DNA from: Polyporus tsugae
Taxonomy: Eukaryota; Basidiomycota; Agaricomycetes; Polyporales; Polyporaceae
Length of the DNA: 64,000 nt
NCBI GenBank assembly: GCA_024305745.1
Contig: JAHRBS010000009.1
Span: 2,232,001 to 2,296,000, forward strand
Reading direction: 5' to 3'
Shown here: piece after piece, positions 24,110 to 36,925 of the stretch
Position numbering within the stretch: the stretch's first letter is position 1
How the letters are laid out: every line of letters starts with the position of its first letter
Notes under the pieces: generated by a model
The model's database searches: none
The model's input: the letters and a program-made list of their open reading frames with translations, nothing else
Told to the model about the DNA's origin: nothing
Program-made: the position numbers and the translations under genes

Positions 24110-25470
24110 ACGCGCCAAAACGTGAAATTTCAAAACATCTATTCCGGGCGCGCAAACCTGTAGTACATGGAGTACACGACCGCCCTAGCCCACTCCAACC
24201 GTCCGCTGGGCAATCCTACGCGAAGGGGCGGTGGGAGAACCCACGCAACTCCGGCCGCCATGAAACCGGATCGTCACACAAACGGCGGCAAACGTTGCGG
24301 GCGGGTTACGGCGGCGCATAAGACGTGATTGCGCCGCAGACTGACGCGTGACAGAGGAGATTTGGCGCACCTTGGCGCTTCCACTGCCAGCCCACAAAAT
24401 CCGGCTTCCATCCGCTCGTATTGGCGTTGAACCGTGTGTTTCGAGCCTGGCAGGGTCCGCAGAAGTCTTGTGAACGCAGGCAAAGGCCGCCCGGGATGGG
24501 ATACCGGCGGTCGAAAAACTTGCCGTGGCCTAACGTGCATATGGGACTGCGTTTTCTGACCACATTTCGAAACGGCACGGACCGACGCGAAATGGAAACC
24601 GGCGTTGTGACGGCATTCCAGGACGGTTGCACGTTAGTTCTACACGTAATGAGTGGGGATCTTTACGTCTGCTGGTAAGGCGTGACGGGAAAAACCCGTC
24701 GCAGCTGCGTCCGAGTGTCGTCCTTTCCTCTGGAAGACCGGCGCGATGCTCCTAAAACGTTACAAAGAGCGCATTTCAGCATGTAGAAGATGTCCTGATC
24801 AACGCCGGGACGCACTTGAAACATGGCTGTCATGCTGATAAGATCGGGGCGCGGCGCGTCATCCCTTCACATCGATAGTCAAAAATGTCTGACCGGTTGA
24901 CGTCTTGCGCAGGCAGGGCAGGTGGGAGATGGGAGACGAAGCGATGGCGGGCGAAGTACAGCGGCGGGTCCTCGAGTCTGGGCGTGGGCTACTGCTCGAT
25001 GGTCCGTCCGTGGCGACGAAGCGGGAGTACCTGGGAGATGGAAGACGGGAAGCGGAGAATGGGAGAGGCGGGACTGTGGTCCGTGCACGCCATGCAAAGT
25101 GCAGCTGGTGGGGATATAAACTGGGGGGCAAGACGGGACTGCTGAACATGCCCCGTCTCCTCTCGCCACCATCCAAGGTGTCATTATCCCCCGCTACTCC
25201 CACAGTCACCATCTCGTACGACCGACTCAGAGGGTGCTCGCGGCCCTCGTTCATCCGAGCGCAGAGGTAGGAGACGGGGTCAAGCACTCAGGCTTCGACT
25301 GAAGCAAGGGCGGAGACGATGAAAGGAGGCGGAAAACACGATGCATGAGCCACGGACGGGGGGTCGAGTTGGGCGAAGATTAATGGCCGAGTGTGGAGAG
25401 AAGGGGGTTGGAAGGTGGCAGCACCGTAGAGTCGGCTTTTGCCGGAGACGCTCGCAACTCTTGACGACGG
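24110..25470 (+). repeat. Unidentified ~1.4 kb dispersed repeat, copy Z
   Basis: Aligns in inverted orientation with 32010-33482. Shared landmarks: the ends near ATCTATTCCGGGCGC, TAGCCCACTCCAACCGTCCG and GAAGGGGCGGTGGGAGAACC, a conserved frame beginning MSDRLTSCAGRAGGRW (24885 plus here, 32768 minus there) and the segment CATCCGAGCGCAGAGGTAGG. The other copy carries about 130 extra bases internally. No transposase or reverse transcriptase, no clear terminal repeat. Could be a non-autonomous transposon, an LTR remnant or a segmental duplication; the conserved frame may simply reflect recent copying. Confidence 0.65.
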
Positions 25471-27080
25471 CTTGTTGCACTCGGACTCTCGTCCCGACTC
25501 CCGACTCCCACGTTCACGGTGCAGTCTCTCGACGTCGACCAGTCCTCTTCCGTTTTCGACCTCCTTCCAACATGCTCCAGCTCTCCGCACTCGAGCTTCT
25601 GTCCTCCGTCCACAATATTTCTTGCTGTCCACCACGAATCAATCACATTCCCGAAGGGTGGGTCTTCATCACTGTGGGCAGTACGTCATTCCAGCTGATA
25701 ACTTGGATCCAGGATATCGTTCTCCCTAGGCCAAAATTCCTGCTTAAGTATATACCTCGGATATAGTCCAGGTACTGGAGGCCGCTTCAATATGAATATG
25801 CCACTCGAACACCGCTAAAGAAGACAACGAAGCGTCTTGCGAGAGGGTCTTCGAGCCGCGACCTGCGCTACTACCTGGCGCGCGTGTTCTGCGTAACTCG
25901 GAGGTCTGAAACGCGGCGTATCTCCGTCTTCTCCATCTTCTCTTCCTCCTCAAGTACTCCTATTGTCGTGCTTTCCCCATTGTTTCGTTGTCGTACGTAA
26001 ACTCAAAACTTAAACTTGATGTATCATCCTCCCGCCTGGTTCTGCTACGGTTCCTTGTGTCTTTGTGCATTCAGTCCATTCTCATCTGCCCAACCCTTCG
26101 TGCCTGTCGTGTCGCTCGCTTTGACTGGTTTGAACGTTTCAGAAGCAGCCGAGTAACAGCCCGCGGCCGAAATGCGACTCCTGATTGGGTTATTCGCCCG
26201 ATCGGCATTTACATGATCGGACAGGGTGTTCGACTCTGCGGCTGGCAGGACTTGGAGTTGCGCCAGCCGCCGTAGTCAACTGAATGCTCGATAAACCGTT
26301 TGCGATGGCCGTGAACAACACCCTCCACTTCCCGTTCACTCTGCCACAACCTCAGTATGAAGGCAACCACTTCCGTCCGGAAGCTCGCCTCCCGACTTTC
26401 TACTTCCCCCCTCTCGCACCCGGGGGTCAGCATACCCATAAGGCTAATCATTGCCTTTCATGAGGCTCGCCAAGCCCTCGACCATCACCATGCCGTGTAC
26501 AGCGGCCGCACCAGCCTCCTCCGCGAAGAGATTTCTGGCGCAACCATCCGAAACGCAGTCGCACAACTAGTCGCTCGGGATTTTCGGCCACGCATTCCAA
26601 GTGGGACGACTTTGCATCTATTCTACGTACGTCCTCGTCCCCTTGATCGTCATCTTCCGGCTCACGGACGTCCGTCTCGGCCTCGTGCTCCTCGTGCTCC
26701 TTGCCCCTCTTTGGCGTCATGCCTCTATGCTCATCTCACCTGCATACTAGCTACATGGCACGGGGGGACTCCAAACGAAAGACCTCGACGTCAAATTTCC
26801 CGAGTTGATCTCTACGCGTCGGGCCACCCTGATAGATAGTCGGTACGAGATCCCGGAGGCACCCAGCTATGATATAACTGCTGTTTACGGTGCGCAATCC
26901 TCCCTGATGAAGTGAGTTACTACTAAATATTAAACTTTTATAGTTGAGTCTCTTGAAGGCGGCCCCATTGTCCTCGTCAGGGACATCGCGCGCCGAGGTA
27001 CCCACAGCTTCTTGTTTCACCTTGTATCTATCTGTTCATCAATCTTTTCCTGGGAAATAGAGCGGGACCGGAGTATCCAA
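25471..27080. other. No supportable gene
   Basis: Contains scattered short frames, including a plus frame at 26357-26839 and hydrophobic readings near 26620-26760, but no homology I recognise. Parts just before 27081 could be remnants of the 5' end of the kinase-like pseudogene. CT-rich stretches occur near 25900 and 26040. Confidence 0.35.
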
Positions 27081-28488
27081 CGCGCTCTGACATCCCCTCC
27101 TCGATATCTACCTCCCCGACCACGCTCATTTCGGTTTTCCGTACCAGTTCCATCCCTATAGGCAGACCATCGTTACGACTCACGACATCCGACATCACGA
27201 TTTACTCACCTCTGGCCGCCAAGCTCTTTGACGTGCTTCGCAACCCCATAGTCCCTCTCCTCATCGATCACGATGTCTATGGCAATGTCACGAAGCTTTA
27301 GTGTCTGCCCAGGCGTACACCAACGAGGAGGCTCGCGCAAACGTGATACTGCCCATCATCGAGGACCTTATCGGTGTCAAGCTCGAGCGCAAGTACGGCA
27401 TCCCCATTCAAGGCAAAAGCCGGGGACGGATATCGTTCGACGCTGCGGAAGTCATCACGTTATCGGATGGGACGACACGGGTATTTTCGGTGTGCTTTGA
27501 ATTCAAGAAGGAGCTCGGGAGCAGTGGGTCCGGTGACATCCAACTCGTCTATGGATACCAACGAATGGTCTCTCAGGATCTGGTGCGTCCCATCTAAGGC
27601 CGATCTCACTTCGCATATCTGACCGTGGACGTCTCCCTTCAGTACCGTGACACACGGGACCAAACAGACTGTTCGTACATTCTCGTCAGCATAGCCGCGG
27701 CCTTCGGCGATGTCATCATGCGCCGCCCAATACTCCCGTACCTTGCGCTCAACACCAGTACTCCAGAAGAGCGCTGCGAGAACATCGCGACGTTGGCCAA
27801 GGTTGTGCAAGTCCTGCGCAACACCAGACGCGAGCTACGGGATCTGTACGAGCGCCTCCCCGTGCCTCGTGTCGAACCTCAAGCTCCTCCTCTTCCCTTC
27901 CTCCCTAACCCAGTGCCTCCTTCCGGGAATACCGACCCGAGGTTTCCATCGGATCTCGAGTTCATCGACAGGTTTACCGGCGATATCTCACGTTCACTCT
28001 TCTTTGGTCGGCGCGCCAATGCCAGGAGGACGGTCGCCATTGAATTTTCCCGATCGTACAACGAGGACGCCCACAACACGCTCGCCGCGGCGCATCTTGC
28101 ACCACGGCTCGACTGGGTAGGACCCATCGCGGGGGGTCTTACGATGGCCGTCATGTTCGTTGACGAGACCACCATGTTGGCGGCGGATCGGTGGCCCTAC
28201 CATCGGACACTGCCTGCCAAGATTCGGAGCGAGGCGCGGCGTGCAGTGGACATGCTGCACGAGAAGGACGAGGTTCATGGGAACGTCCGTCCCGAGAACA
28301 TCCTCGTTTCGAAGGACGATCCTGAGAATGGACCCATTCAGCTCATTGGGTTCGGTTCTCCGGGCACGGTCACCGGATATTACCCGCTCGACCTGTCCAT
28401 GGATCCGCTCCGTTCGGCTATGCCAGAGGTGAGGGCAGGGGGACCGATGACGGCTGCTCACGATAGATGGATGTGCGATAAGTTGTAA
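27081..28488 (+). pseudogene. Kinase-like protein (pseudokinase), copy 1, frameshifted
   Basis: Readable homology to the intact minus-strand gene at 41520-42965: IPIGRP then LTTSDITIYSPLAAKLFD, IDHDVYGN, a frame break with about five missing codons at 27300, ISFDAAEVITLSDG, CFEFKKE, QRMVSQDL, an intron 27593-27642, then the kinase-like C lobe. The catalytic-loop position reads HGNVRPENILV (Asp to Asn) and the DFG-like position LIGFGSPG (Asp to Gly), so even the unbroken part should not phosphorylate. Ends with the family's AHDRWMC motif before the stop at 28488. Expression or alternative splicing around the break cannot be excluded. Confidence 0.65.
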
Positions 28489-28810
28489 CGTCTACGCTCA
28501 GTTCGGTACCTTCTCTGCTTACGCACATGGACGTATATACCACCGCGCCTGATACTGCATCGTGTTCCCCAGCATCAGAGTCTATTTTGGTTCTGTTCCG
28601 GTTCAAGTGTTCCATAGGTTACTTGGTTTAAGTAGTCGCCGTGCATCAGCTACTATGCATCCCCTGTGTACGTATTGGCATGATTCAAGTCCACACGCAT
28701 TCCGAACGAGAGCGACGACAAGAAAGAACATATACATGTAGACATAGACCAGAGACCAGAACTGCATCGCGAACGCAATCGAGAGTCTCTCATGGAATGG
28801 TTGCGAGGTT
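28489..28810. other. Intergenic
   Basis: Tail-to-tail gap between the kinase-like pseudogene and F-box gene 3; from about 28715 it belongs to the inverted duplication shared with 46.6-46.7 kb. Confidence 0.5.
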
Positions 28811-31145
28811 TCAAATCTCCTCCCCTCTCCCAATTTGCTGGTTTTGACGGCATTTCTCCACAAGTCGCCGCAGGCTCTTGAACGGTCGTCTGAGGCCGAT
28901 GCCCTTACCCTCGAACGCCTCTGGAACTCTTCCACCATGCGTTTCAGCATTGCCAGAGATGACAGCACCCTGTTCGTCACCTATGTGGTACATGAGCCCC
29001 GATCGACTGAAACGAGCCTCTGCCTACTCACCTTGGTCGCGACCCGGTCGGGTTTCTGCTGGCGCCCTCACACACTCTCCCTCCTCACTCTCGTCCAAGC
29101 CGACTCCATTCAGGCTCAGCCGCTCCGTGCAATCTACGATGTCCTTCACACATGCGCGATACAGCGCCTCCGACGATTTCAGACTAGTCAGGAACTCCAG
29201 CTCGAGTTCCGACAGGACAAGCCCCTTGTCCCCACGGAACCGGAAGCAAGTGCGCAGCGCCCCGTACACCTCCGTGATTTGCATGTTCACCGCCCAGACG
29301 CTGACGTGCGCCAACTTTGGGCAGGCGACCGGAGACTGACAGTCAGGATCGGCCGTCACGGACGCCGCGTGCAGCCCGAGAAAAACGTTCTTGAGCCCGA
29401 CAGCGCACCCCGTGCCCCACCCTGCATCTATAGACAGCCGCTCCAGGAGGGGGAAGGTCCGGAAGACGGTCGCCCACGCCGCCACTGTATCGGGATAAAC
29501 ATGGGCGATCGAGAGGGACGTCACTGGGGAGCGCCCAAAAAGCTCGACGAGGTCGCTCACCGAGCCCCACCGCGACGACGTGTGGGGATTGGGTGGATTC
29601 CGAGGACCGAACCTCATTCTCAAATGGACAGACGAAAACATCTTGGGGGTGCGGTTGGTCGTGATGTCGGTCGAGTTGGAGGAGCAAGACATGAACATGT
29701 GAATGTCTCTCGCGGTCGCTAACGCCTCGAGATTGGCAGCGGCCGGGGACTCTGGGCTTGCCGGGGGTAGCATGGCAGCCATAGAGCAGGCGCCGTCGGG
29801 GTAACGGGCATCGGCATCGTCGTCCTCGGCGTCGGCTGAGATGTGGAGACGCACGGATGAGCGGATGTGCAGGTGTGCGAGGAAACGGGAGGTGCAGACA
29901 GCTCCGTGTGCTCGCAACACGAGCTCGTTGAGGTGCGGAAAGGATATCAGCGGCCGACGAGGGGACGGATCCCGCTGCATCCAGTCGCCCGAGAGACGAT
30001 CGAGAGTGTTTTCGAGGTGCAAGTCCTCGAGCCGAGTGCACGAATCAAGTGCGTCGAGGAAGCGGTCGAACGACAGTTTGTGGGAACACGCCGTAAGCGA
30101 GAGCACCCTTAGTTGCGAGTAGAGTGAAGGGTCCTGAGGCGCCACTACTTCAGCGAGGACGAGATTCTGGAGACGGGGGAAGCGCATCGACGTAAGCTCA
30201 ATGTCGGTGTCGATAGGGAAGTGGTCCAGGTAATACCCATGACGGGTGACGGTGAAATCGAGCGTCTCTAGCACGAGCATTCCGTCGCCAAAGAGAAGGC
30301 GAGGTGTCGCAGGTAGGTCTGAGTCCGGATCTCCAACTGGGCACCACAGGTGGAAAATGAGGCTCCGGATACGATGGACACGAGGGTACGCAACTCTGAG
30401 GCGATCGAGGTGACACGGGTCTGGTACGTGGGCCGAAATGTCGATGGGGATTGTGACGGAACGAGCAAGGCAAAGCTCGATCCAGTTGGCATTCTTCGTC
30501 AGGTCGAGCATGCACCAGATTGCCGGGGTGCCGACTATGAGGTCCCGCCAGTGACGGCATACCGCCATGAGTGTCCAGAACCTGGTTTTCCGCCCCCAAT
30601 AGCGTGCCGCGGCCATGATAAAGCGGATGCTGGCAAAGGCGAAGACCTGAAGGAGAACTTCATTGGGAAGCTGGTTGATGAGAAGCGTGTGGTTCCAGAG
30701 GATCTTGAACTCGAGCCTTTCGTGAGAGACTGCTTTGGCGATTGCTTCCTTCGCACCCGGTTCGGCAGTCCGCCGAGCTATCTCCTGACGGAGGACGGCG
30801 GCAGTAGACTGTCTCCAGTACTCCGATGTCAAAAGGGTAGACATCGAGGCAAGGGAGGATTGCTCGTCTACAAGATTCTTCTGACGAGGTTTGTGAGGAT
30901 AGACTTACGAACAATGCAAAGACCCCTTTGCATACCTATGACACTGGCAGTGTCGTCACAACGTAGGAACTAAGAAACGTAGGGGCATCAGGAGGTGCTC
31001 GATGGTTGGAACATTTGGAATGGTATGATAGCTTACTGTTCTGTGCTCGAGGCGAATTGTTCGACAAACGTTCGAATGAATCGTATGCTGAGATAGACGT
31101 GAGACGAGAAAGAGGGGCGCGAGAAAGGAGGTTCGTCGGGAGAGG
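28715..31145 (-). repeat. Inverted segmental duplication X (partner 44320-46715)
   Basis: Contains the whole of F-box gene 3 with about 200 bases of 5' flank and 100 of 3' flank. The reverse complement aligns base for base over most of its length with 44320-46715; differences are mostly single substitutions, one 4-codon indel (GYYL present here only) and small codon indels. Confidence 0.9.
28811..30933 (-). CDS. F-box/LRR-type protein 3
   Basis: Three exons, frame-checked, 676 aa: 30933-30909, 30867-29032, 28980-28811. A first mini-exon (MQRGLCIV) splices to the long exon, where the N terminus carries the block TSEYWRQSTAAVLRQEIA, the F-box (LINQLPNEVLLQVFAFAS ... LMAVCRHWRDLIVGTPAIW) at about residues 70-125, then LRR-like repeats with landmarks ISFPHLNELVLRAHGAV and TSRFLAHLHIRSS, FGRSPVTSLSIAHVYPD and FRTFPLLERLSI. 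A short third exon encodes a basic C terminus. Predicted SCF substrate receptor, target unknown. Near-identical to the inverted copy at 44526-46621. The mini-exon is inferred from conserved splice sites in both copies and from the N terminus of the gene at 39367. Confidence 0.85.
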
Positions 31146-31242
31146 GGTCCGGGGCTCGCGGGCCCTCATCCTGAGCCCCTCTTCCGAAAAGACACAACAT
31201 TTGACGTCGGCGATACGGGACAATATTCCCCCTGCTTCCGTG

Positions 31243-31904
31243 GACCCCCGTATGGCATCGTAGAGCGCTGTGCGCCTGCACGCTGCCGTGCGTCAGGTCA
31301 GGCACGCGACTGGAGAGTCGGGCTGTGGACGCGAGGAAGATGTTCCTAATCGCATTATCCCACCCATCCTTGCACTCGTCCCCACTGATATCCAGCCTCT
31401 TGAGGAGAGGGAAGGTCCAGAAGACACTCGCCCACGCCGCAGGTGTATTGGGGCGAATATGGATGACCGACAGGAACGGACTCGACATTGCATCCAATCG
31501 CCCGAGAGACCGTCGAGCGTGTAGCGCAGTGTCTTGAGGTAGCGCCATGCCAGTGAGGGTGAGACTCTGAAGCTTAAGGTGGGGGAAGTGTTGCGAGGTA
31601 AGCTCGAGGTCGATAGGCGTGGGACACATACGATAGGTGATGGCGAAGTTGAGCATCTCTAGTAAGGGTATTCCGTTGCTGAAGACCCGATCATCTCGGC
31701 GGGGGTCGACTCTGAGCTGGTAGAGTTGTCTGTTACGATGGCCAAAGGGATTTGCGACCTTACTGTAAGCTTGGGGCGATTGGAGGGACATGGTATTCGT
31801 GCCCGGACCTCGACAGGCGTCGTGACGGAACGAGTCAGGCAAAGGTTGGTCCGATTGATATTGCTTGCGCGGTCTACATCATGGTGGAGTTGCGACGGCA
31901 ACAC
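31243..31904 (-). pseudogene. F-box/LRR pseudogene fragment
   Basis: On the minus strand the frame reads LCLTRSVTTPVEV, MLNFAITYRMCPTPIDLELTSQHFPHLK, LTLTGMALPQDTALHAR, then jumps directly to HIRPNTPAAWASVFWTFPLLKRLDIS and IRNIFLAS. These correspond to separated parts of the F-box/LRR paralogues, with a large internal deletion and no F-box. Lies immediately upstream of the duplicated F-box gene 3. Confidence 0.75.
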
Positions 31905-32009
31905 TTGACACTTCTAGAGTCCGAACAACCTTCGTGTACGAGATATGCTGAGAGCTCTTCGAACATATGACCTGCCAATTGCAAGTCCCCATGATGGCCA
32001 AGCCATAAC

Positions 32010-33482
32010 AGTGGTCGGCTTTTGCTGGTGCTGTGACTCCCTCCTGACTCTCTCCTCCTGTTCTCGGCCTCACTTCCAACAGCTTCCAACGCGCTCCAAC
32101 CTGCTCTCCACACTCGCCCATTCCCCCCTCTTCGACCCCCCGTCCGTGGCCCATATGCATCGTGTTTTCCGGCTCCTTTCATCGTCTCCGCCCTCGCTTC
32201 AGCCCTTGCCTGAATGCCTGACTCTTCGTCACCCCGTCTCCTACCTCTGCGCTCGGATGAAAACGTGGTGAGCGCGACTCTTGCACACTTTCTACCACCC
32301 CCATCTCATCATACGGTCAACGCTCCTTGCACACCATGTTACCTCAACAGCAATCCCTGCTGCCTGCATCCCGACTCGCACGTTCGTCCGAGGACCGCGT
32401 GAGTCAGTCGTACGAGATGGTGACTGCGCGATTAGCGGGGCATAAAGACACCTCGGATGGTGGCGAGAGGCGAGTGCTGTGATTGATATGCTTGAGACGG
32501 GGCATGTTCAGCAGTCCCGTCTTGCCCCCCAGTTTATATCCTCACCAGCTGCGCTTGGCACAATGTGCACGGACCACAGCCCTGCCTGTCCCATTCTCCG
32601 CTTCCCGTCTTCCATCTCCCAGGTACTCCCGCTTCGTCGCAACAGACGGACCATCGAGCAGTAGCCCACGCCCAGACTCGAGGACCCGCCGCTGTACTTC
32701 GCCCGCCATCGCTTCGTCTCCCATCTCCCACCTGCCCTGCCTGCGCAAGACGTCAACCGGTCAGACATTTTCGACTATCGATGTGAAGGGATGCCGCGCC
32801 GCGCCCCTTTCTCATCAGCATGACAGCCAGTACGTGTTTCAAGTGCGTCCCGGCGTTGATCAGGATGTCTTTTCCATGCTGAAATGTGCTGTTCGCAACG
32901 TTTTAGGAACAACATGTTGATCTTCTAGAGGGAAGGACGATACTCAGACGCAGTTGGGACGGGGTTTCCCCCAGCGTCTTACCAGCGGACGTGAAGATCC
33001 CCACCTACGGCGTGTAGAACTAACGTGCAATCGTGCTGGAATGCCCTCGCGATGTCGAGTTCAACTTCGCGGTCCGCACCGTTTCGAAATGTGGTCCGAA
33101 GACGCAGCCCCATACACGTTCGGCCGCCACCATGCCGTCCCAGGGGGCCTTCGCCTGCGTTCACAAGACTTCTGGGGACCCTGCCAGGCTCGAAACACGC
33201 GGTTCGACGCCAATACGGTCGGCTTTTGTCGGTCGGAAGTGTCGAGGTGCGCCAAATCTCCTCTTTCAGGCGTCGGTTTGTGGCGCAATCGCGTTTTATG
33301 CGCTCCCGTAACCTGCCCGCAACATTTGCGGCGTTTTTTTTTTTTGCGGCGATCCAAACAGGTCGGTAAAACCGTGTTCTCGGCGTGGCGGTTCTCCCAC
33401 CGCCCCTTCGCGTTGGATTGCCCGGCGGACGGTTGGAGTGGGCTAGGGCGCCCGGAATAGATGTTTTCAAAATTCGCGTTTC
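32010..33482 (-). repeat. Unidentified ~1.4 kb dispersed repeat, copy Z'
   Basis: Inverted partner of 24110-25470. Its right edge falls directly against the F-box coding fragment that starts at 33483 (GGCCGCTGATATCC, matching the LISFPHL region of intact paralogues), so the repeat appears to end or to have inserted within F-box coding sequence. Contains a run of T's near 33336-33347 absent from the other copy. Confidence 0.65.
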
Positions 33483-34410
33483 GGCCGCTGATATCCTCTC
33501 GCACCACCTCCCCACGATCGAGCTCGTGTTACGAGCGCACGGAGCTGTCTACACTTCCAGATTGCTCGCACACCTGCACATCCACTCGGAATCCGTGCGT
33601 GTCGTGATATAAGCCAATGCCGAAGTCGGACGAAGGCGTCGACGCCCCTTCCCCCGATGGCGCCGGCTCTTTGGCCCCAACGTTACTCTGTCTGGATCTA
33701 CACGGACTTGGATCGCAGCCCTGACCTGCCCCCAGCCGTCTCTTTGCGCATGGAGCTAAGGCCTCCCCGGAATCTGCGCGATCCCGACTCGGACACGACC
33801 ACACGGCTACCACACGGTGGGGGCTCCGTGAGCGACTCGACCTCGTCGAGCTTCTGGGGCGCTCCCCAGTGACGTCCCTCTCGATCGCCGATGTTCATCC
33901 CGATACAGTGGCGGCGTGGAGGACCGTCTTCCGGACATTCCCTCTCCTGGAGCGGCTGTCTATAAATAGAGGGTGGGGGACGAGGTGTGTTCAGTGCTGT
34001 TGGAATCAAGAACACCTTTCTCGGGCTGCACGCGGCGTCCACGGCCGATCCTGACTAGTAAGTACTGTTAGTCTTCGGTGGCCTGCCCAAAGTTGGCGCA
34101 CGCCAGCGTCCGGGCGGTGAACGTTTGAACATGCAGATCACGGCGGTGTACGGGGCACTACGCACTTGCTTCCGATTCCGATTCCGTGGGGACAAGGGGG
34201 TTGTCCTGTAGGCTGTCGGAACTCAAGCTGGAGTTCGTGACTAGTCTGAACTTGATCGTCTGCAGCCCTGTATCGCGCATGTGTGTCAAGGACATCGTAG
34301 ATTGCACGGAGCGGCTGAGCCTGCGTGGGGTTAGCTTGGACGAGGATGAGGAGGGAGAGAGCCCGAGAGTGGCAGAAGCGGGACCGGGCCGCGGCCAAGG
34401 TGAGTAAACG
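33483..34410 (+). pseudogene. F-box/LRR 3'-half pseudogene
   Basis: Traces of the C-terminal half of the F-box/LRR 3/6 type: IELVLRAHGAVYTSRLLAHLHI, a break at 33610, then TSLSIADVHPDTVAAW, FRTFPLLERLSI, and ITAVYGALRTCFRF before further frameshifts and insertions (for example a duplicated FRF and a TAG in the DKGVVL region). No F-box. Its last ~300 bases are duplicated in inverted orientation at the right end of the window. Confidence 0.75.
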
Positions 34411-36925
34411 TCGACGAACTGGTGGAAGTCCGAAGGGTGTCTCGCGTCGACAGTTAACTCGGAGCACTCCGAGTTGGATCCTACTACAGTAGAAGAGCCG
34501 AAGCAGGAACAACATGCATGTATCATGACGACAACGTTTCTGTCCTGTAGTTTGTCATCAGCAGGATGGTGGGAGCATCAAGAGCTGTAAGTTGTAGCGA
34601 GCACGAAGTGCGAGGCGATGAGCTTTGTGGCGTGGCGAACCCAGACGGTGCAAGTCTTCAATTTGGAGCTTCGTGGTCAACCTTCAGATCAGCAAGCAGC
34701 CTCAGATACAGAGGCAGTGTAGAGGTTTGGGGGGAAGAATATGCAGCGACTCGGATGGGAAGATACGAGGGAAGCAATAAGTTATGCAACGATATCGATG
34801 TGGCCTGAAAGCGCTGACGCAGGCTTTCCAACGTACATACTCATCCCCCGTACTAAGGGTGTGTTTGCGTAACTGTCCTGTCTTCCTCGGCGCAAATCGA
34901 CATCGTTTCTGGGCCGGACGGAGCGAGTACTAGTGTACTTGACAATTATTAACATACATTACACTTCTAAACCAAGGCCTATTGGTATTCATACAGCGCA
35001 TTCCACCCTCTTGAGAGAGCGTCCCGCACTCAGAGTCATTATTTCCCGTGCGACAGCGTCGGAAGTTTGATCGTCTCCACCGCGGATTCCCCATCGTCTG
35101 CATCCTGTTCCCCTTTCAGCTGCCGCGCCAAGGGATCTGACTCCATGCTCGACCGCGTCTCGACAATACCCTCCTGGTATACGGTCTCTTCGTCCCAGAC
35201 GCGCGTGCCTGCAGAGGAGATGGGGCACCCGCCAAGGCCGCTGGCGCGCGTCCAGACACGAGTGGACACGGTGTGTGCGTACGAGCGCGAGGCGACGGCC
35301 CAGGTCGAGAGCGAACGGCGGTCCAGTAGCTGGCTATTCGTGAGGCCGTGCTCGAGCTGGGATTGGTTGAGCGCGACGAGAACGACGATGACCATGGGGT
35401 AGATAGCCTGTGGAAGGCAGAAGGAAAGCGGGGTCAGCGCGCCGCTCGTGCGACGGATGGGGAAAGGGCGAACGTACGACGATGGGGGCGACGCAGGCTT
35501 CGTGGTAGATCGATGCTACGCGCCACCGGCCCCCGTTGGTGTCCGGCTTCATGTCGACGACGACGTGGTAGACGAGGAATTCCACCTGGATGATGAAGTC
35601 GATTAGCGTTGCACATTGCCTCAAAGAGCGACTGTGGAGCGTACCCAAACGAGACAGTATATCATCCCCGACTCCACCAGCAACGCCATGATCTTGAGAA
35701 CTTGCGTGCTGCTCCCACCAACGCCCAGATGCTCGCGCAAGAACTGCCTGCGCTGCCTGCACGTACAACCATCAGCAACTCGATTGCGTTCATGGCGCGG
35801 AAGGGGCGACGTCGCGCGAGAGGTTGTACGCACCACGTCTTGTACCCAATCAGCGCGGTCGAGAAGACGTTCGTCGCGAGCGACAACGTGATGGCCGCGG
35901 TCCCGAACGGGTCTCCGTTGTAAACCATCGGGATGGTCCCAGGTATGCCACCTTCCACAAAGACTGATCGTCGCGTGGACACGATTCCGAGTGCTACGTA
36001 GAGCGGACGTCAGGAACTGACACTGCGATTGCGAAGGCGTGTATTCGACTGTGCGTACCGAAGGTGCTGGAGAGGAGGATCAGCAGACGTGGCGGATCTT
36101 CTTGTTTCCAGGGTAGAGCATCCGCGCGCGCCACCACACGACCGCGTCCCCGATGCACACCTGCGATCCGCGGCCAGAAAAATGAGAAAAACACGAACCA
36201 ACGCAACGAGAAGAGGCACCACTCACATTTACCGTGAACGCCGCAGTCAAGATACACGCGTGCGCAGCCTCCGACAAGCCCATTGCGGAGATGACCTCGG
36301 AAGAGGATGAGCTCCCAAGTCGGTCGACCACGTTGACGAGTAGTTTGCTGGTGTCGATGGAAAACTGTAGCAGTGTTGCCCAGTACACAATCGAGGAGAT
36401 GTAGAGCGCGATCGTACAGGCGAGCGATAGCCTGACCGCTAGCCGTCTCAAGCCATGCGAGCTGATGAGCGATGGCCGTTAAATGGCAGAATAACACGGA
36501 GGGAGAGGGGGGGGGAGGTTACATTAGGATATACGTGGAGGCCACAATCAGCATCGTCAATACGCCTATGAGGGCTCATGAGTCGAACGACTGGCGCTGA
36601 CAATGACCAGCCGCGTACCGAAGAGCACAGATCATAGAATGATGATGATTTGGTCGTCCACCAAAGTGGAGCTGAGCGTTCGGGCGAAATCGAGGGAACT
36701 TGCATCGAAACCGGTAGTATTCGTCGGTGCCGCCATGATAGACGGGGAAATCGTAAGATAGGCAAAGCGTGTGTATGTGAAAAGGCACTAGAGGAATCCG
36801 CTGGGAGAGTGGTTTCCGGTAGCGAGAGGGGGTACTGAGATGCGGACACGGAGGACGAGAGCGGGATCCAACCAGGGTCTCCGAGAGCCTGCGGCTCTTT
36901 ATTGAGCGACATTTGCGGCGGTAAT
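34109..36925 (+). repeat. Inverted segmental duplication Y (partner 61475-64000, runs off the window)
   Basis: Reverse complement of 61475-64000. Carries the end of the F-box fragment, about 600 bases of spacer (34411-35038, no gene seen) and the whole seven-helix pseudogene. Similarity stops near the CCGCCxxAATGTCGCTCAATAAAG sequence upstream of that gene (36916/61480). The far end lies beyond base 64000, so the true length is unknown. Confidence 0.85.
35039..36736 (-). pseudogene. Basidiomycete seven-helix membrane protein, dead copy
   Basis: Same exon plan as the intact gene at 61552-63221 (exons 36736-36619, 36565-36523, 36461-36227 checked). Two lesions relative to it: an in-frame TGA at 36634-36632 in exon 1 right after the IIIIL segment, and in exon 4 after KKIRHVC a substitution plus 1-base deletion giving TGCTGA and a frameshift. 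The C-terminal exon (QSQLEHGLTNSQLLDRRS to LSHGK) is nearly identical to the intact copy. Confidence 0.8.

Noticed and set aside
24885..25145. Frame MSDRLTSCAGRAGG conserved in both copies of the inverted repeat, considered as a gene
   Set aside because: Conservation is explained by duplication of the DNA; overlapping frames on both strands are equally conserved and no domain is visible.
26357..26839. 160-codon plus frame upstream of the kinase-like pseudogene, considered as its N terminus
   Set aside because: No alignment to the N terminus of the intact kinase-like gene, which matches only from about 27081.
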